Source of the DNA: Bacteroidales bacterium Bact_19
GTDB taxonomy: Bacteria; Bacteroidota; Bacteroidia; Bacteroidales; ML635J-15
Length of the DNA: 55,293 nucleotides
Assembly (NCBI GenBank): GCA_001603595.1
Contig: LUZK01000062.1
Span: 1 to 55,293 of the forward strand
Reading direction: 5' to 3'
Both the position numbers and the translations under genes were made by a program. The notes under the pieces are model-generated. The model was not told where the DNA came from and did not search any database. It worked only from the letters and a program-made list of their open reading frames with translations. Below, one piece after another: positions 9,162 through 17,944 of the stretch (position 1 is the stretch's first letter; the number at the start of each line of letters is the position of its first letter).

Positions 9162-9670
9162 AAGGAAAATTTTTTGATATATTGTTATTACTTGTATTGC
9201 TTGCTTTGATTTATTCCTGCAGAGGTGGTTATTCTTTTACCGGAGCAGATATTTCTGCTGATATAAAAACGATCAGCATAAGTTATTTTCCTAACCGAGC
9301 TACTCTTGTTCAACCAAATTTGAGTAATGTATTTACCGAAACTTTAAAAGACCGGTTTAATTCTCAAACCAATCTTGAGATGGTTCGTTCAGACGGAGAT
9401 TTAATGTTTGAGGGTGAAATTGTGAATTATACCGTTTCTGCTCAGGCTTTCACAGGAAATGAAACAGCTGCACTAAACAGGCTCACAATAACTGTGAAAG
9501 TAAAATTCACAAATACTAAAGAACCTCAGAAAAGTTTCGAAACAAATTTTACAAGATATGCCGATTTTGTCAGTACTGTTAGTTTAAGTGCTGTTGAGGA
9601 AGAATTAATCCGGCAAATTTGTGATGAACTTGTAACTGATATTTTTAATCGTGCCGTAGCTAATTGGTAA
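9158..9670 (+). CDS. lptE: LptE-like LPS-assembly lipoprotein
   Basis: A 170-residue lipoprotein with a hydrophobic leader and lipobox ending at Cys21 (LIYSC). The mature N-terminus GGYSFTGADIS and the following region resemble the Bacteroidota LptE family, which plugs the LptD barrel that inserts lipopolysaccharide into the outer membrane. The body has a predicted alpha/beta pattern and no further motifs. It is translationally coupled to the sigma-54 activator through an ATGA overlap, and the TPR gene follows 5 bases after the stop. The identification rests on N-terminal signature and gene order, since this family diverges fast. Confidence 0.75.
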   Translation: MKGKFFDILLLLVLLALIYSCRGGYSFTGADISADIKTISISYFPNRATLVQPNLSNVFTETLKDRFNSQTNLEMVRSDGDLMFEGEIVNYTVSAQAFTGNETAALNRLTITVKVKFTNTKEPQKSFETNFTRYADFVSTVSLSAVEEELIRQICDELVTDIFNRAVANW

Positions 9671-9675
9671 TAAGG

Positions 9676-10965
9676 ATGAATAAGGATACTTTTTATAAAT
9701 ATTCCGAAAACATTAACAGCCTTGATGAAAAGTCCTTACTCGATATCAAAGGTTTAATTGATGAGTATCCTTACTTTCAGGCTGCATGGATGCTTTATGT
9801 GAAAAATTTGAATATTATTAATGATGTCCGTTTTGAAAGTAAACTAAAACTTGCTGCTGTTCACATACCAGAACGTAAACTTCTCGCAAAAATAATTCTT
9901 GAAGACTACAATCCATTATTTTCTGAAATAAATACCACAACTGACAACATAACTCTTGAAGTCTCTGCTGAAAAAACACAGTCTGTTCATAATGATGTTA
10001 CTGGAGATATTCAAAATTCAGAGTCTGTTTCTGTAGAGTTTTTCCAGGATAAAAAGGAAAATGATCCTGCTGCCGATGTTTTAACGGCAGAGGATCTTAT
10101 TGACAGTGAACATATTTCGGAAATTGAAATTATTGATGTTGCGGATGTACAAACTGATATTCCTGGATTTGTTTTTGAAACTTTGCAAAATGAACCATCG
10201 GAAGATAATTCAGAAAATATCATTAGCAGGCAACCCGAAATAATAGTATCAAATAATCAAACTGTTGAAAACAAAGAAGAACAGCAGGTCTTAGTATTAA
10301 ACTCAGCAAATGAAATTGCCGAAGATTCAGACAAATTTAATCAAGAGAAGCTTGACGAAAAATCACAACGCGAAAAAGAATTACTCGAAATAATAAATAA
10401 AAGATTAAGTGAATTAGGGGTAAAACCTGTTGAACTAAAAAGTTCGGGAGATTCCGTTAGTGCGGATGCAGAAATTGAAAAAATTGAGGAATCAGAAAGA
10501 AAAACTGATGATGGAAACCTTGAATTAGATGCGATTATCGAAATTCCCGATAATCTTGAAATTCAAGAATCTTTCTCCCCTACGGAATATTATGACCCTG
10601 GTTTTGAATTTGCTGAAGAGATTAATTCAGAGGGAAATCCTAGTTTTAAACAAGAACCCAAGCACGAAAAAAAAATAATTGAAAAACCAGAAAAAAATAA
10701 ATTAATTGATAAATTTTTGGAGAAAAATCCACGAATAATTCCGGATAAAAATTTTGTTCCCCAAAATCCTGTAAATGTTGAAGCTGTGCTAACGGAGAGT
10801 GATGAACTTTTTAGTGAAACTCTTGCAAAAATTTACCTTAAGCAAGGGCATTACGAAAAAGCTTTATTAAGTTACGAAAAATTGTGTTTGAAATATCCCG
10901 AAAAAAGTATTTACTTTGCAAGTCAAATTGAAAAAATTAAAGAATTAATTAAAAATAAAAAGTAG
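9676..10965 (+). CDS. Acidic protein with C-terminal TPR, function unknown
   Basis: A 429-residue product with no signal peptide. The N-terminal 80 residues form a conserved-looking helical domain (aromatic and Leu-rich). The middle, about residues 90-340, is Glu/Asp/Ser/Asn-rich and probably disordered. The last 60 residues contain a TPR-like unit (LAKIYLKQGHYEKALLSYEK). The start is the ATG at 9676; an in-frame TTG at 9664 overlaps lptE and is less likely. Position between lptE and secG suggests an envelope-biogenesis link, but that is inference from context only. Confidence 0.75.
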   Translation: MNKDTFYKYSENINSLDEKSLLDIKGLIDEYPYFQAAWMLYVKNLNIINDVRFESKLKLAAVHIPERKLLAKIILEDYNPLFSEINTTTDNITLEVSAEKTQSVHNDVTGDIQNSESVSVEFFQDKKENDPAADVLTAEDLIDSEHISEIEIIDVADVQTDIPGFVFETLQNEPSEDNSENIISRQPEIIVSNNQTVENKEEQQVLVLNSANEIAEDSDKFNQEKLDEKSQREKELLEIINKRLSELGVKPVELKSSGDSVSADAEIEKIEESERKTDDGNLELDAIIEIPDNLEIQESFSPTEYYDPGFEFAEEINSEGNPSFKQEPKHEKKIIEKPEKNKLIDKFLEKNPRIIPDKNFVPQNPVNVEAVLTESDELFSETLAKIYLKQGHYEKALLSYEKLCLKYPEKSIYFASQIEKIKELIKNKK

Positions 10966-10967
10966 TT

Positions 10968-11267
10968 ATGTACACGTTTTTTACAATAATGATTTTGATT
11001 TGTGCTGTTTTACTGATTTTAATAGTATTGGTACAAAACAGCAAAGGCGGTGGTTTAGCCAGTGGTTTTGGTCAAGGAAATCAATTGATGGGTGTTAAAA
11101 AGACAGCTGATTTTCTCGAAAAAGCAACTTGGACATTAGCGATTGCTTTGATAGTTTTCAGCTTACTAGCAAGTTTTTCTATTCCTCATAAAAAGGAAGA
11201 CAAACCCGCTCCGATTGAACAAAGCATGCCTAATACTCCAACTGCTCCTCAACCACAAGGAAAATAA
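10968..11267 (+). CDS. secG: Preprotein translocase subunit SecG
   Basis: A 99-residue inner-membrane protein with two transmembrane helices (about residues 4-22 and 53-73) separated by the SecG loop: VLVQNSKGGGLASGFG is the family signature in which the KGGG-A-FG pattern is recognisable. It assists SecYE in protein export. The C-terminal tail is Pro/Gln-rich, as in other Bacteroidota SecG proteins. It starts 2 bases after the TPR gene stop and is last in the operon; a hairpin follows. Confidence 0.93.
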   Translation: MYTFFTIMILICAVLLILIVLVQNSKGGGLASGFGQGNQLMGVKKTADFLEKATWTLAIALIVFSLLASFSIPHKKEDKPAPIEQSMPNTPTAPQPQGK

Positions 11268-11287
11268 TTTTTCCCTTAAAACAATAT

Positions 11288-11320
11288 AAACTGGTTTTGA
11301 TTTTTTCGAAATCAGTTTTT
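11288..11320 (+). terminator. Terminator after secG
   Basis: AAACTG...CAGTTT inverted repeat (11288-11293 with 11313-11318), extended inward by G-T and A-T pairs and ending in a T run. It is moderately convincing. Confidence 0.55.
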
Positions 11321-11334
11321 GTTATTTTGTGTTT

Positions 11335-12654
11335 ATGAAAAAAGTTTTGATAATCTCTTATTACTGGCCACCTTCGGGTGGTATCGGAGTTCATCGATGT
11401 TTAAAGTTTGCGAAATATTTTAGAGATTTTGGTTGGGAACCTGTGGTTTATGCTCCACTAAATGCACAATATCCATATTTTGATGAAACTAATTTTAAAG
11501 ATGTTCCGGAGGGAATTACAATAATTCGCAGAAAAATTTTTGAACCTTTCGATTTGTTTAAAAAAATCTCCGGTAGAGAAAAAACTGATTCGGCTAATCC
11601 TGTATATGTTAGAGATAGAAAACTAAAAGCCATAGATAAATTTGCAATATGGTTAAGAGGTAATTTTTTTATTCCCGATGCTCGTTGTTTTTGGATTAAA
11701 CCTTCTGTCAGGTTTTTAAAAAAATATCTTAAAGAAAACCCGGTAGATGCAATTTTTACCGATGGACCACCGCATACTAATACTGTAATTGGGTGTCGTC
11801 TGTCTAAAAAGACGGGGATTCCATGGCTTATGGATTTCCAGGACCCATGGACTCAGGTTGATTATTACAAGATGCTGAAAATCGGTAAAATTGCAGATAA
11901 AATTCATCGTAAACTCGAGCAGGAAGCATTTCGAACAGCAGCAAAAACAACAATTGTAAGCCCTACCTGGAGAAAAGACCTCGAAAGCATTGGTGCAAAA
12001 AATGTTGATGTTATTTATTGGGGATATGATGAAGATGATTTTATTAATCTGAACCCTGTTCCTGATGAAAAATTTACGATTATTCATGCCGGCCAGCTTG
12101 GGTTCGACAGGTTCCCGAAAACATTTATTGACGTGTTGTCAGATATGATAATAACTGATAAAAAATTTGCCGAAGATTTGTCAATAAAATTTTTGGGTAC
12201 GGTTGATTATGATATCTCAAAATATATAATCGAAAAAGGATTGGAGAAAAATTATTTACCACCGCAAATAGTACCCAGACCTCAGGCTTTACAACAAACG
12301 TTTAATTCGCATTTATTATTATTGCCCTTGAATATTGCTGAAAACTCAAAAGGCAGAATTCCCGGGAAACTTTTTGAAAATTTAAGGTCCGGCCGCCCGA
12401 TTTTGTGTTTAGGTCCAACAGATAGCGATGTCGCAAATATTATCGAAACTTCAAATGCCGGAAAAACCTTCGAATACGATGATTTTAACGGAATTAAAAA
12501 CTATGTCTCAGAGGTGTATTCAAAATTTTTAAACGGAAATAACAGCGTACAGGTTAAAGATATTGACTGCTATAATGTCAAAAACCTTACGCAAAAACTT
12601 GCTGAATATTTGAACCAGATTTCTGACCTCCGAGTTTCCCCAAATCCCAAATAA
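11335..12654 (+). CDS. Glycosyltransferase, GT-B fold (GT4-like)
   Basis: A 439-residue cytosolic or membrane-peripheral sugar transferase. It opens with the GT4-type N-terminus LIISYYWPPSGGIGVHR, in which the glycine-rich loop contacts the nucleotide sugar. DFQDPW (about residue 170) and a C-terminal Rossmann half with GRIPGKLFENLRSGRPIL, resembling the E-x7-E region with Glu before a small loop, complete the fold. The ATG at 11335 is preferred over an in-frame TTG at 11329. The donor and acceptor sugars cannot be read from sequence. There are no neighbouring polysaccharide genes, so the pathway is unknown. Confidence 0.82.
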   Translation: MKKVLIISYYWPPSGGIGVHRCLKFAKYFRDFGWEPVVYAPLNAQYPYFDETNFKDVPEGITIIRRKIFEPFDLFKKISGREKTDSANPVYVRDRKLKAIDKFAIWLRGNFFIPDARCFWIKPSVRFLKKYLKENPVDAIFTDGPPHTNTVIGCRLSKKTGIPWLMDFQDPWTQVDYYKMLKIGKIADKIHRKLEQEAFRTAAKTTIVSPTWRKDLESIGAKNVDVIYWGYDEDDFINLNPVPDEKFTIIHAGQLGFDRFPKTFIDVLSDMIITDKKFAEDLSIKFLGTVDYDISKYIIEKGLEKNYLPPQIVPRPQALQQTFNSHLLLLPLNIAENSKGRIPGKLFENLRSGRPILCLGPTDSDVANIIETSNAGKTFEYDDFNGIKNYVSEVYSKFLNGNNSVQVKDIDCYNVKNLTQKLAEYLNQISDLRVSPNPK

Positions 12655-12827
12655 AATTATTAACAGTTATTTTTATTTAATTTATCTCCGAAAGGATGAA
12701 ATCTATACTCGAACTAGTTTGCAAAATGTTTTAATCGTTTATATACAATAAATTATTTTCTTTAAGTCAAACGAGTAAGGTCAGAATTTTTTTTGCAAAT
12801 AAGCTGTTAAATTTCTTAGAAATTTTT

Positions 12828-12835
12828 TAAGTTTG
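12828..12835 (+). promoter_or_regulatory. -7 box for the rubrerythrin gene
   Basis: TAAGTTTG matches TAnnTTTG and ends 14 bases before the ATG at 12850. The rest of the gap from 12655 shows nothing else. Confidence 0.5.
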
Positions 12836-12849
12836 TAAAAACTTTTATC

Positions 12850-13293
12850 ATGAAAAATTTAAATACGATTAACGATATTATTGATTTTGCAATTTCGAGA
12901 GAGCAACGTTCAATTGAGTTTTATTCCAGATTGGCAGAAGATGCTCCTAATACTGAATTGAAAAATGTATTTCTTGTGTTAATTAATGAAGAGACCAAGC
13001 ATAAAGAACTTCTCGGGAAAATAAAAAGGCAAAAAAATTTCAAAATAAATTCTGAGGATTTAGAAAAACTCGAGATAGCAACAAATGTTTTCGATGATAA
13101 TGCAAACGAAGATTCATTATCTTTAAAAGATGCCATGCTAATTGGCATTCGGAGAGAAACAGCCTCTTACAATTTATATAAAAAACTTTCCGAGGCCTCC
13201 GATAACGAAGAAATTAAAAATATTTTTGAAGCTCTGTCAAAAGAAGAAATGAAACATAAACAACGTTTCGAAAAAGAAATTGAAAATTTGTAA
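12850..13293 (+). CDS. Rubrerythrin-like diiron protein without rubredoxin domain
   Basis: A 147-residue four-helix bundle of the ferritin/rubrerythrin group, likely involved in peroxide or iron handling in the cytoplasm. Visible metal ligands are the two ExxH motifs, EETKH (Glu48-His51) and EEMKH near residue 137, together with glutamates in the preceding helices (SREQRSIEFY; IRRETASYNLY). The two halves look like an internal duplication of a helix pair. No C-terminal CxxC rubredoxin module is present, so an external electron donor would be needed. A minimally spaced ECF sigma gene follows 25 bases later and may share transcription. Confidence 0.85.
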   Translation: MKNLNTINDIIDFAISREQRSIEFYSRLAEDAPNTELKNVFLVLINEETKHKELLGKIKRQKNFKINSEDLEKLEIATNVFDDNANEDSLSLKDAMLIGIRRETASYNLYKKLSEASDNEEIKNIFEALSKEEMKHKQRFEKEIENL

Positions 13294-13318
13294 AAAATTA
13301 AAACTTAAGATTTAGAAA

Positions 13319-13909
13319 TTGTTTGGAAAAAGAAAAAAATATTCTTCGCTTACCGACGAGCAATTGATCGAGGAATATAAATTGAATCATGACAATAATT
13401 GTGTGGGAGAACTTTATAAAAGATATACCTCATTTACATTTGCAATTTGCTTAAAATATCTCAAAAACAAAGAACTTGCCCGCGAAGCTGTTCTCGAAAT
13501 ATTCGAAGAATTACTCGAAAAACTGCTTTTTCACGAAGTTAAAAATTTTCGTTCTTGGTTATATACTGTTGCAAAAAATCATTGTCTTCTTAAAACCAGA
13601 AATAAAAAACTGAATATTGAATTTGTAGAAAATTATGAAAAACATCAGAATGATTTTATGGAACAAGAAAAAATTTTGAATCCTGAATATATTGTAAAAG
13701 AAGAAAACATTCAGAAACTTGAAAAATGTATTATGCAACTTAAGCCCGAACAAAAATGCTGTATCGAATTATTTTTCATACAAGAAAAATCATATAACGA
13801 AATTGTTGAAATTACCGGATTTTCATATAAGGAAGTTAAAACGCATATTCAAAATGGTAAACGAAATTTAGAAATATTACTTAAAAAAATAGATGAAGAA
13901 AAAAAATAA
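13319..13909 (+). CDS. ECF-type RNA polymerase sigma factor
   Basis: A 196-residue sigma-70 family factor. Region 2 covers about residues 20-95 (ELYKRY...LKYLKNKELAREAV, FRSWLYTVAKNHC). Region 4 lies about 125-195 with a helix-turn-helix (QEKSYNEIVEITGFSYKEVKTHI). The start is TTG at 13319: no in-frame ATG occurs before the middle of the gene, and region 2 begins close to this TTG, so a non-ATG start is needed. The last 17 bases overlap the anti-sigma gene, the usual arrangement for a sigma/anti-sigma pair. Target genes are unknown. Confidence 0.88.
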   Translation: MFGKRKKYSSLTDEQLIEEYKLNHDNNCVGELYKRYTSFTFAICLKYLKNKELAREAVLEIFEELLEKLLFHEVKNFRSWLYTVAKNHCLLKTRNKKLNIEFVENYEKHQNDFMEQEKILNPEYIVKEENIQKLEKCIMQLKPEQKCCIELFFIQEKSYNEIVEITGFSYKEVKTHIQNGKRNLEILLKKIDEEKK

Positions 13910-15023
13910 AATATGTTATGATGAAAAACAACTTCTCAAATATTTAAACGGAGAAGTTGATAAAGAAACATCGCACCAAATCGAAGAACATATTGCAGAT
14001 TGTGAGATTTGTATGGATGTTATGGAAGGCTTGCTTATGATTGAAAATCAGGAAGAACTTGAGCATCATACACATCAAATTAATAAAGAAATTGATAAAA
14101 AAATATTTTCACTTAACCAACAACACAGTTTTTTATACAGATACAGAGCTATTGCTGCAGTATTTTTAATTGTTTTTGTTTCGGGAGTTGTATTTTTAAT
14201 AAACAGATTTACAGAATCAAAAAATGACATTATTCCTGTTAATATTGCCGAAAGTAGAATAGAAAATTCTCAGATGCTCGAAAATGAAGAAATCACGGAA
14301 ATTTTAAATGATAAACAACCTCAAGAGGAATTAACAGCAGAAAATAAAAAGAATATATTACTCCCTAATTCTACCCAAAATTATGATAGAACCGAAAAAA
14401 ATATTGAACAGTCTCAAATTACTTCAATGGGGTTTTCTGTTCCGGCAGAGGAAAGTTACAATGTTAAAGAGGAAGCTTCAGTTGGTGAAATAAAAGGAAT
14501 TGCAGATGCAGATTCAGGGTTCGATACTTATACAATAGTTGCCGAAAAGAAAAAAGATGAACAGCTTGATACAAAAATAAATTCAAATTATAATCCATCT
14601 GTTCAAAAATTATTTAAACCTGGTGGCAGAAATAAAACAAGCTCAAGAGACAAATATTCAGAAAATGAAGAAACAAAGGCTACTCAAAATGACGAATTAC
14701 AAAATGTAAATGTAATTACTACAACAGCCGATAATTTAATCCCTCCGAGATTTAATTATCAAGACATGAGTTTTGAGAATTATGTGTTCTCAAAAATAGA
14801 TGAACAAATTCTGAGAGATTTACAAAAAAATGTTGTGCTTGTTTCCTTTATCGTAACAAAATCGGGGCAGTTGATTAATCCTAAAATTATTGAAGGGATA
14901 AATGCGGATGTAGATTCTTTAATTATTAGCATAATCAAAGATTCTCCCGAGTGGATACCAGCCAAAATGAATAATGAAACTATCAACAAAGAGCTAGTTT
15001 TGAAGATTAATCTGAAAAAATAG
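13893..15023 (+). CDS. Anti-sigma factor fused to a TonB-like C-terminal domain
   Basis: A 376-residue single-pass membrane protein. The cytoplasmic N-terminus carries the zinc-binding anti-sigma signature H33-x3-C37-x2-C40, which predicts binding of the ECF factor encoded just upstream. A membrane helix spans about residues 86-104. A long Glu/Asn/Ser-rich periplasmic linker follows, and the last 80 residues resemble a TonB C-terminal domain (VVLVSFIVTKSGQLINPKI; SPEWIPAKMNN). This suggests that an outer-membrane or periplasmic signal is sensed through the TonB-like domain to release the sigma factor. The gene overlaps the sigma gene by 17 bases. It converges on the Crp-type regulator with an 8-base gap. 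Confidence 0.82.
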   Translation: MKKKNKICYDEKQLLKYLNGEVDKETSHQIEEHIADCEICMDVMEGLLMIENQEELEHHTHQINKEIDKKIFSLNQQHSFLYRYRAIAAVFLIVFVSGVVFLINRFTESKNDIIPVNIAESRIENSQMLENEEITEILNDKQPQEELTAENKKNILLPNSTQNYDRTEKNIEQSQITSMGFSVPAEESYNVKEEASVGEIKGIADADSGFDTYTIVAEKKKDEQLDTKINSNYNPSVQKLFKPGGRNKTSSRDKYSENEETKATQNDELQNVNVITTTADNLIPPRFNYQDMSFENYVFSKIDEQILRDLQKNVVLVSFIVTKSGQLINPKIIEGINADVDSLIISIIKDSPEWIPAKMNNETINKELVLKINLKK

Positions 15024-15031
15024 ATGTAAAA

Positions 15032-16156
15032 TTATCCCACGTTACTCAACATTTTTAGAGTATCCATGTTGAGAATTTCGATGGTTTTATTGTTTATAGC
15101 GATAATGTTATCTTTTTTGAGGTCAGAGAGCACTCTAACGAGATTTTCAGTAGCCAGACCGGAAAATTCTGCAAGGTCTTTTCTGGTGATAATCGGATTG
15201 ATAGTATTTGATTCAAAGACTTTTTCGGCAAGGTAAATTAAGGCATCACAAACTCGACCGATGGCTTGTTTATTTGCAAGGCATCCGATTTTATCGTAAA
15301 TATTTTGCAAAGAGTTACTGTAAAGTTTCATAACTTCAATTGCAAAATCATTGTTTTTCCGGAGAATTTGATCAAATTTCTCCCTTTCCACAAGACAAAT
15401 TTTTGATTGCAGCAAAGCCTGAGCACTGAAATGATAATAATTCTCTCCGTACAAACTTGATAATCCTAATATTGCATAAGGCTTAGTAATTTTAAATACA
15501 TGATTTTTATAATGTGGACTTTCAACGAAAGCTTTTACCAGCCCATCTTTTAAAATCATTATGAATGTTGCAAAAGAACCTTGCTTACAAATATTTTCTC
15601 CCTTTTTAAATTCAATTTGAACTTTTGTAATTTCTTCAATTTCTTCGTCGTTGAGTTTAAGCCTTTTCAGGTAATTCAGAAAGTTCTGTTCGTTGTCGTT
15701 AATTTTTTGTTTATTGTGAATGCTGTAGCTATATAATTCTTTTAATTTCCGGTATGACAGATATTGATTAAGTTTTTCGGTAATGGTTTTAAATAGTCTC
15801 AATTCTTCGTTTAGAAAAATCCCTTTTTCTGCTCTTACACTTTTTATATAGCATAAAGTTATTTCTCCTGAAACCAGACCTTCCACAACTAAAGGATGAC
15901 TTAATTTTAGTTCGGTTTTTTTGAAATTTTCAGATTCTACAATTATATCGTTAAGCTGAATTTTTACTTTACAAATCTCAGAATATCTCCAACCGGAGGG
16001 AATGATGTTGCAAAGTTGTTGAAAAATATTTTCAATGTCAGAATTGAAATCACGAAGAATTTCATCAACACGGTAAATACACTCAAGTTCCTTTTTCCTC
16101 TCGTTAAGGTTTTTAAGAACATCATCAATATCTTCGTTGAAATAAGTGTTGTCCAT
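15032..16156 (-). CDS. Crp/Fnr-type regulator with N-terminal GAF-like sensor domain
   Basis: A 374-residue transcription regulator of larger than usual size (about 225 for Crp). The N-terminal part (about residues 15-145) contains IIPSGWRYSEICKVKI and later an LNEELRLFKTI stretch, the pattern of a GAF-like domain known from sensor kinases. A cyclic-nucleotide-type beta-roll follows (about 175-285; GENICKQGSFATFIMILKDG), then a winged helix (ITRKDLAEFSGLATENLVRVL). The ATG at 16156 is used because the -7 box lies between it and the longer TTG start at 16222. There are no cysteine clusters for an Fe-S centre. It lies divergent to gdhA, so it may regulate it. Confidence 0.8.
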   Translation of the reverse strand: MDNTYFNEDIDDVLKNLNERKKELECIYRVDEILRDFNSDIENIFQQLCNIIPSGWRYSEICKVKIQLNDIIVESENFKKTELKLSHPLVVEGLVSGEITLCYIKSVRAEKGIFLNEELRLFKTITEKLNQYLSYRKLKELYSYSIHNKQKINDNEQNFLNYLKRLKLNDEEIEEITKVQIEFKKGENICKQGSFATFIMILKDGLVKAFVESPHYKNHVFKITKPYAILGLSSLYGENYYHFSAQALLQSKICLVEREKFDQILRKNNDFAIEVMKLYSNSLQNIYDKIGCLANKQAIGRVCDALIYLAEKVFESNTINPIITRKDLAEFSGLATENLVRVLSDLKKDNIIAINNKTIEILNMDTLKMLSNVG

Positions 16157-16173
16157 TTTAAAAAATATTGTTG

Positions 16174-16203
16174 CAAAGATATTAAAATAAAAAACAATAC
16201 AAA
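16174..16203 (-). promoter_or_regulatory. -33/-7 promoter of the Crp-type regulator
   Basis: On the minus strand TTTG (16200-16203), an 18-base spacer and TATCTTTG (16174-16181), close to the Bacteroidota consensus TTTG-N19-TAnnTTTG. It lies 17 bases before the ATG. Confidence 0.65.
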
Positions 16204-16278
16204 AGTCATTGATAAAAATCAAGAGCTAAAATAAAAAAATAAATTAGTAAAAGTTTGAAATTTATATTCAATAAATGA

Positions 16279-16286
16279 TAATTTTG
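16279..16286 (+). promoter_or_regulatory. -7 box for gdhA
   Basis: TAATTTTG matches TAnnTTTG and lies 53 bases before the gdhA start, leaving a short leader. Confidence 0.4.
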
Positions 16287-16339
16287 AATACTGAAAAAAT
16301 AGATTTTATTTTAGATGTTTAACATTAAATATTAAAAAC

Positions 16340-17674
16340 ATGAACGTAGAAAAAATCATGAACGACCTGGAAAAAAAACATCCGGGTGAAGTAGAGTATC
16401 TACAAGCTGTTAGAGAAGTTTTGGAATCAATTGAAGAAGTTTACAACGAAAATCCTCAATTCGAAAAGTTGGGAATTATTGAGAGAATTGTTGAGCCTGA
16501 CAGAGTTTTAACTTTCAAAGTACCATGGGTTGACGATCATGGAAAAGTTCACGTTAATATAGGTTATCGTGTACAATTTAATAATGCAATCGGACCATAC
16601 AAAGGCGGTTTGAGATTCCACCCGAGTGTTAACCTTTCAATTTTGAAATTCTTAGGTTTCGAACAAATCTTTAAAAATTCTCTTACTACATTACCTATGG
16701 GTGGTGGTAAAGGTGGTTCAGATTTCGATCCAAAAGGTAAATCCGATGCTGAAATCATGCGTTTCTGCCAGAGCTTTATGTTAGAATTGTGGAAGATAAT
16801 AGGTCCTGAAACTGATGTTCCTGCAGGTGATATTGGCGTTGGTGGAAGAGAAATTGGATACTTGTATGGCATGTATAAAAAATTAGCTCAAGAACATACC
16901 GGAGTATTAACTGGAAAAGGATTGAAATGGGGTGGTTCATTGATTCGTCCGGAAGCTACCGGTTTTGGTTGTGTTTATTTTGCTCAGGAAATGTTAAAAA
17001 CCCGTGAGGAATCATTCGAAGGCAAAACCGTTGTTGTTTCTGGTTTTGGTAATGTTGCATGGGGCGCTGTAACAAAAGTGACTCAACTTGGTGGTAAAGT
17101 TGTTGCAATTAGTGGTCCTGATGGTTATGTTTATGATAAAGACGGAATCTCAGGCGAAAAAATCGACTACATGCTTCACTTAAGAGCAACTAACGAAGAC
17201 ATTGTAAAACCTTATGCATTGAAATTTGGTGCTGAATTCCACGCAGGTAAAAAACCCTGGGAAGTTAAATGTGATGTTGCTTTACCATGTGCTACACAGA
17301 ACGAATTAAATAAAGAAGATGCTGAAATGTTAATCAAAAATGGTTGCATTTGCATTTGCGAAGGTGCTAACATGCCATGTACTCCAGAAGCAGTAGAAGT
17401 TATTCTCGAACATAAATTATTATTTGCTCCGGGTAAAGCTGCTAATGCCGGTGGTGTTGCAACTTCAGGTCTTGAAATGTCTCAAAACTCAATGAAATTA
17501 TCTTGGTCTAGAGAAGAGGTTGACCGCAGATTACATGAAATTATGTGCAACATTCACGAAGCTTGTGTTAAATACGGGAAAGACGAAACAGGTTACGTAA
17601 ACTATGTTAAAGGTGCTAACATTGCAGGTTTCCTCAAAGTTGCTGAAGCAATGGTAGAACAAGGTATTATCTAA
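16340..17674 (+). CDS. gdhA: NADP(H)-type glutamate dehydrogenase
   Basis: A 444-residue hexameric enzyme interconverting glutamate and 2-oxoglutarate plus ammonia; the length matches the bacterial small hexameric (NADP-type) class. Seen residues: Lys124 in PMGGGKGG (substrate binding), Asp164 in PAGDIGVGG (catalytic) and the Rossmann loop SGFGNVAWG around residue 235. It probably assimilates ammonia or feeds amino-acid degradation. It has its own promoter and a strong terminator, so it is monocistronic. The coenzyme preference (NADP versus NAD) is inferred from size class, not from a decisive residue. Confidence 0.95.
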   Translation: MNVEKIMNDLEKKHPGEVEYLQAVREVLESIEEVYNENPQFEKLGIIERIVEPDRVLTFKVPWVDDHGKVHVNIGYRVQFNNAIGPYKGGLRFHPSVNLSILKFLGFEQIFKNSLTTLPMGGGKGGSDFDPKGKSDAEIMRFCQSFMLELWKIIGPETDVPAGDIGVGGREIGYLYGMYKKLAQEHTGVLTGKGLKWGGSLIRPEATGFGCVYFAQEMLKTREESFEGKTVVVSGFGNVAWGAVTKVTQLGGKVVAISGPDGYVYDKDGISGEKIDYMLHLRATNEDIVKPYALKFGAEFHAGKKPWEVKCDVALPCATQNELNKEDAEMLIKNGCICICEGANMPCTPEAVEVILEHKLLFAPGKAANAGGVATSGLEMSQNSMKLSWSREEVDRRLHEIMCNIHEACVKYGKDETGYVNYVKGANIAGFLKVAEAMVEQGII

Positions 17675-17698
17675 TAACAATATTTCCCTTAATCATTA

Positions 17699-17730
17699 AA
17701 TCCCCGCTTTTTTTAGTGGGGATTTTTTTG
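17699..17730 (+). terminator. Terminator after gdhA
   Basis: TCCCCGCT pairs with AGTGGGGA (one G-T), with a 6-base loop and a T run of seven. It is a strong hairpin. The following 200 bases to the next gene contain no other structure apart from a promoter box. Confidence 0.9.
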
Positions 17731-17915
17731 TTTTATATTAAGAAAAAGTCTTATAAAATTATACTTTTAGGCTAACTAAATGTTTTTTTTATTGTATATA
17801 ATTCACAACAAAAATTACAACAAAAGGAATAAATTCATTAAATTTTCAAAACAATATTATGCTTTTTACGCAACAATTTTCTCAAATTACGCTATGAAAT
17901 TTTAAAATCTTCGTT

Positions 17916-17923
17916 TACATTTG
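17916..17923 (+). promoter_or_regulatory. -7 box for the six-gene run at 17945-27987
   Basis: TACATTTG matches TAnnTTTG and ends 21 bases before the ATG at 17945. No clear -33 element is seen. Confidence 0.5.
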
Positions 17924-17944
17924 CAATAACTAATATTTTCAACT

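Noticed and set aside
12655-12827. Gap between the glycosyltransferase and rubrerythrin genes examined for a small RNA or riboswitch
   Set aside because: No conserved fold, terminator or long stem was found; only the promoter box at its end.
16157-16222. N-terminal extension of the Crp-type regulator from TTG at 16222
   Set aside because: The extension is hydrophobic, runs through the -33/-7 promoter and does not resemble a domain.
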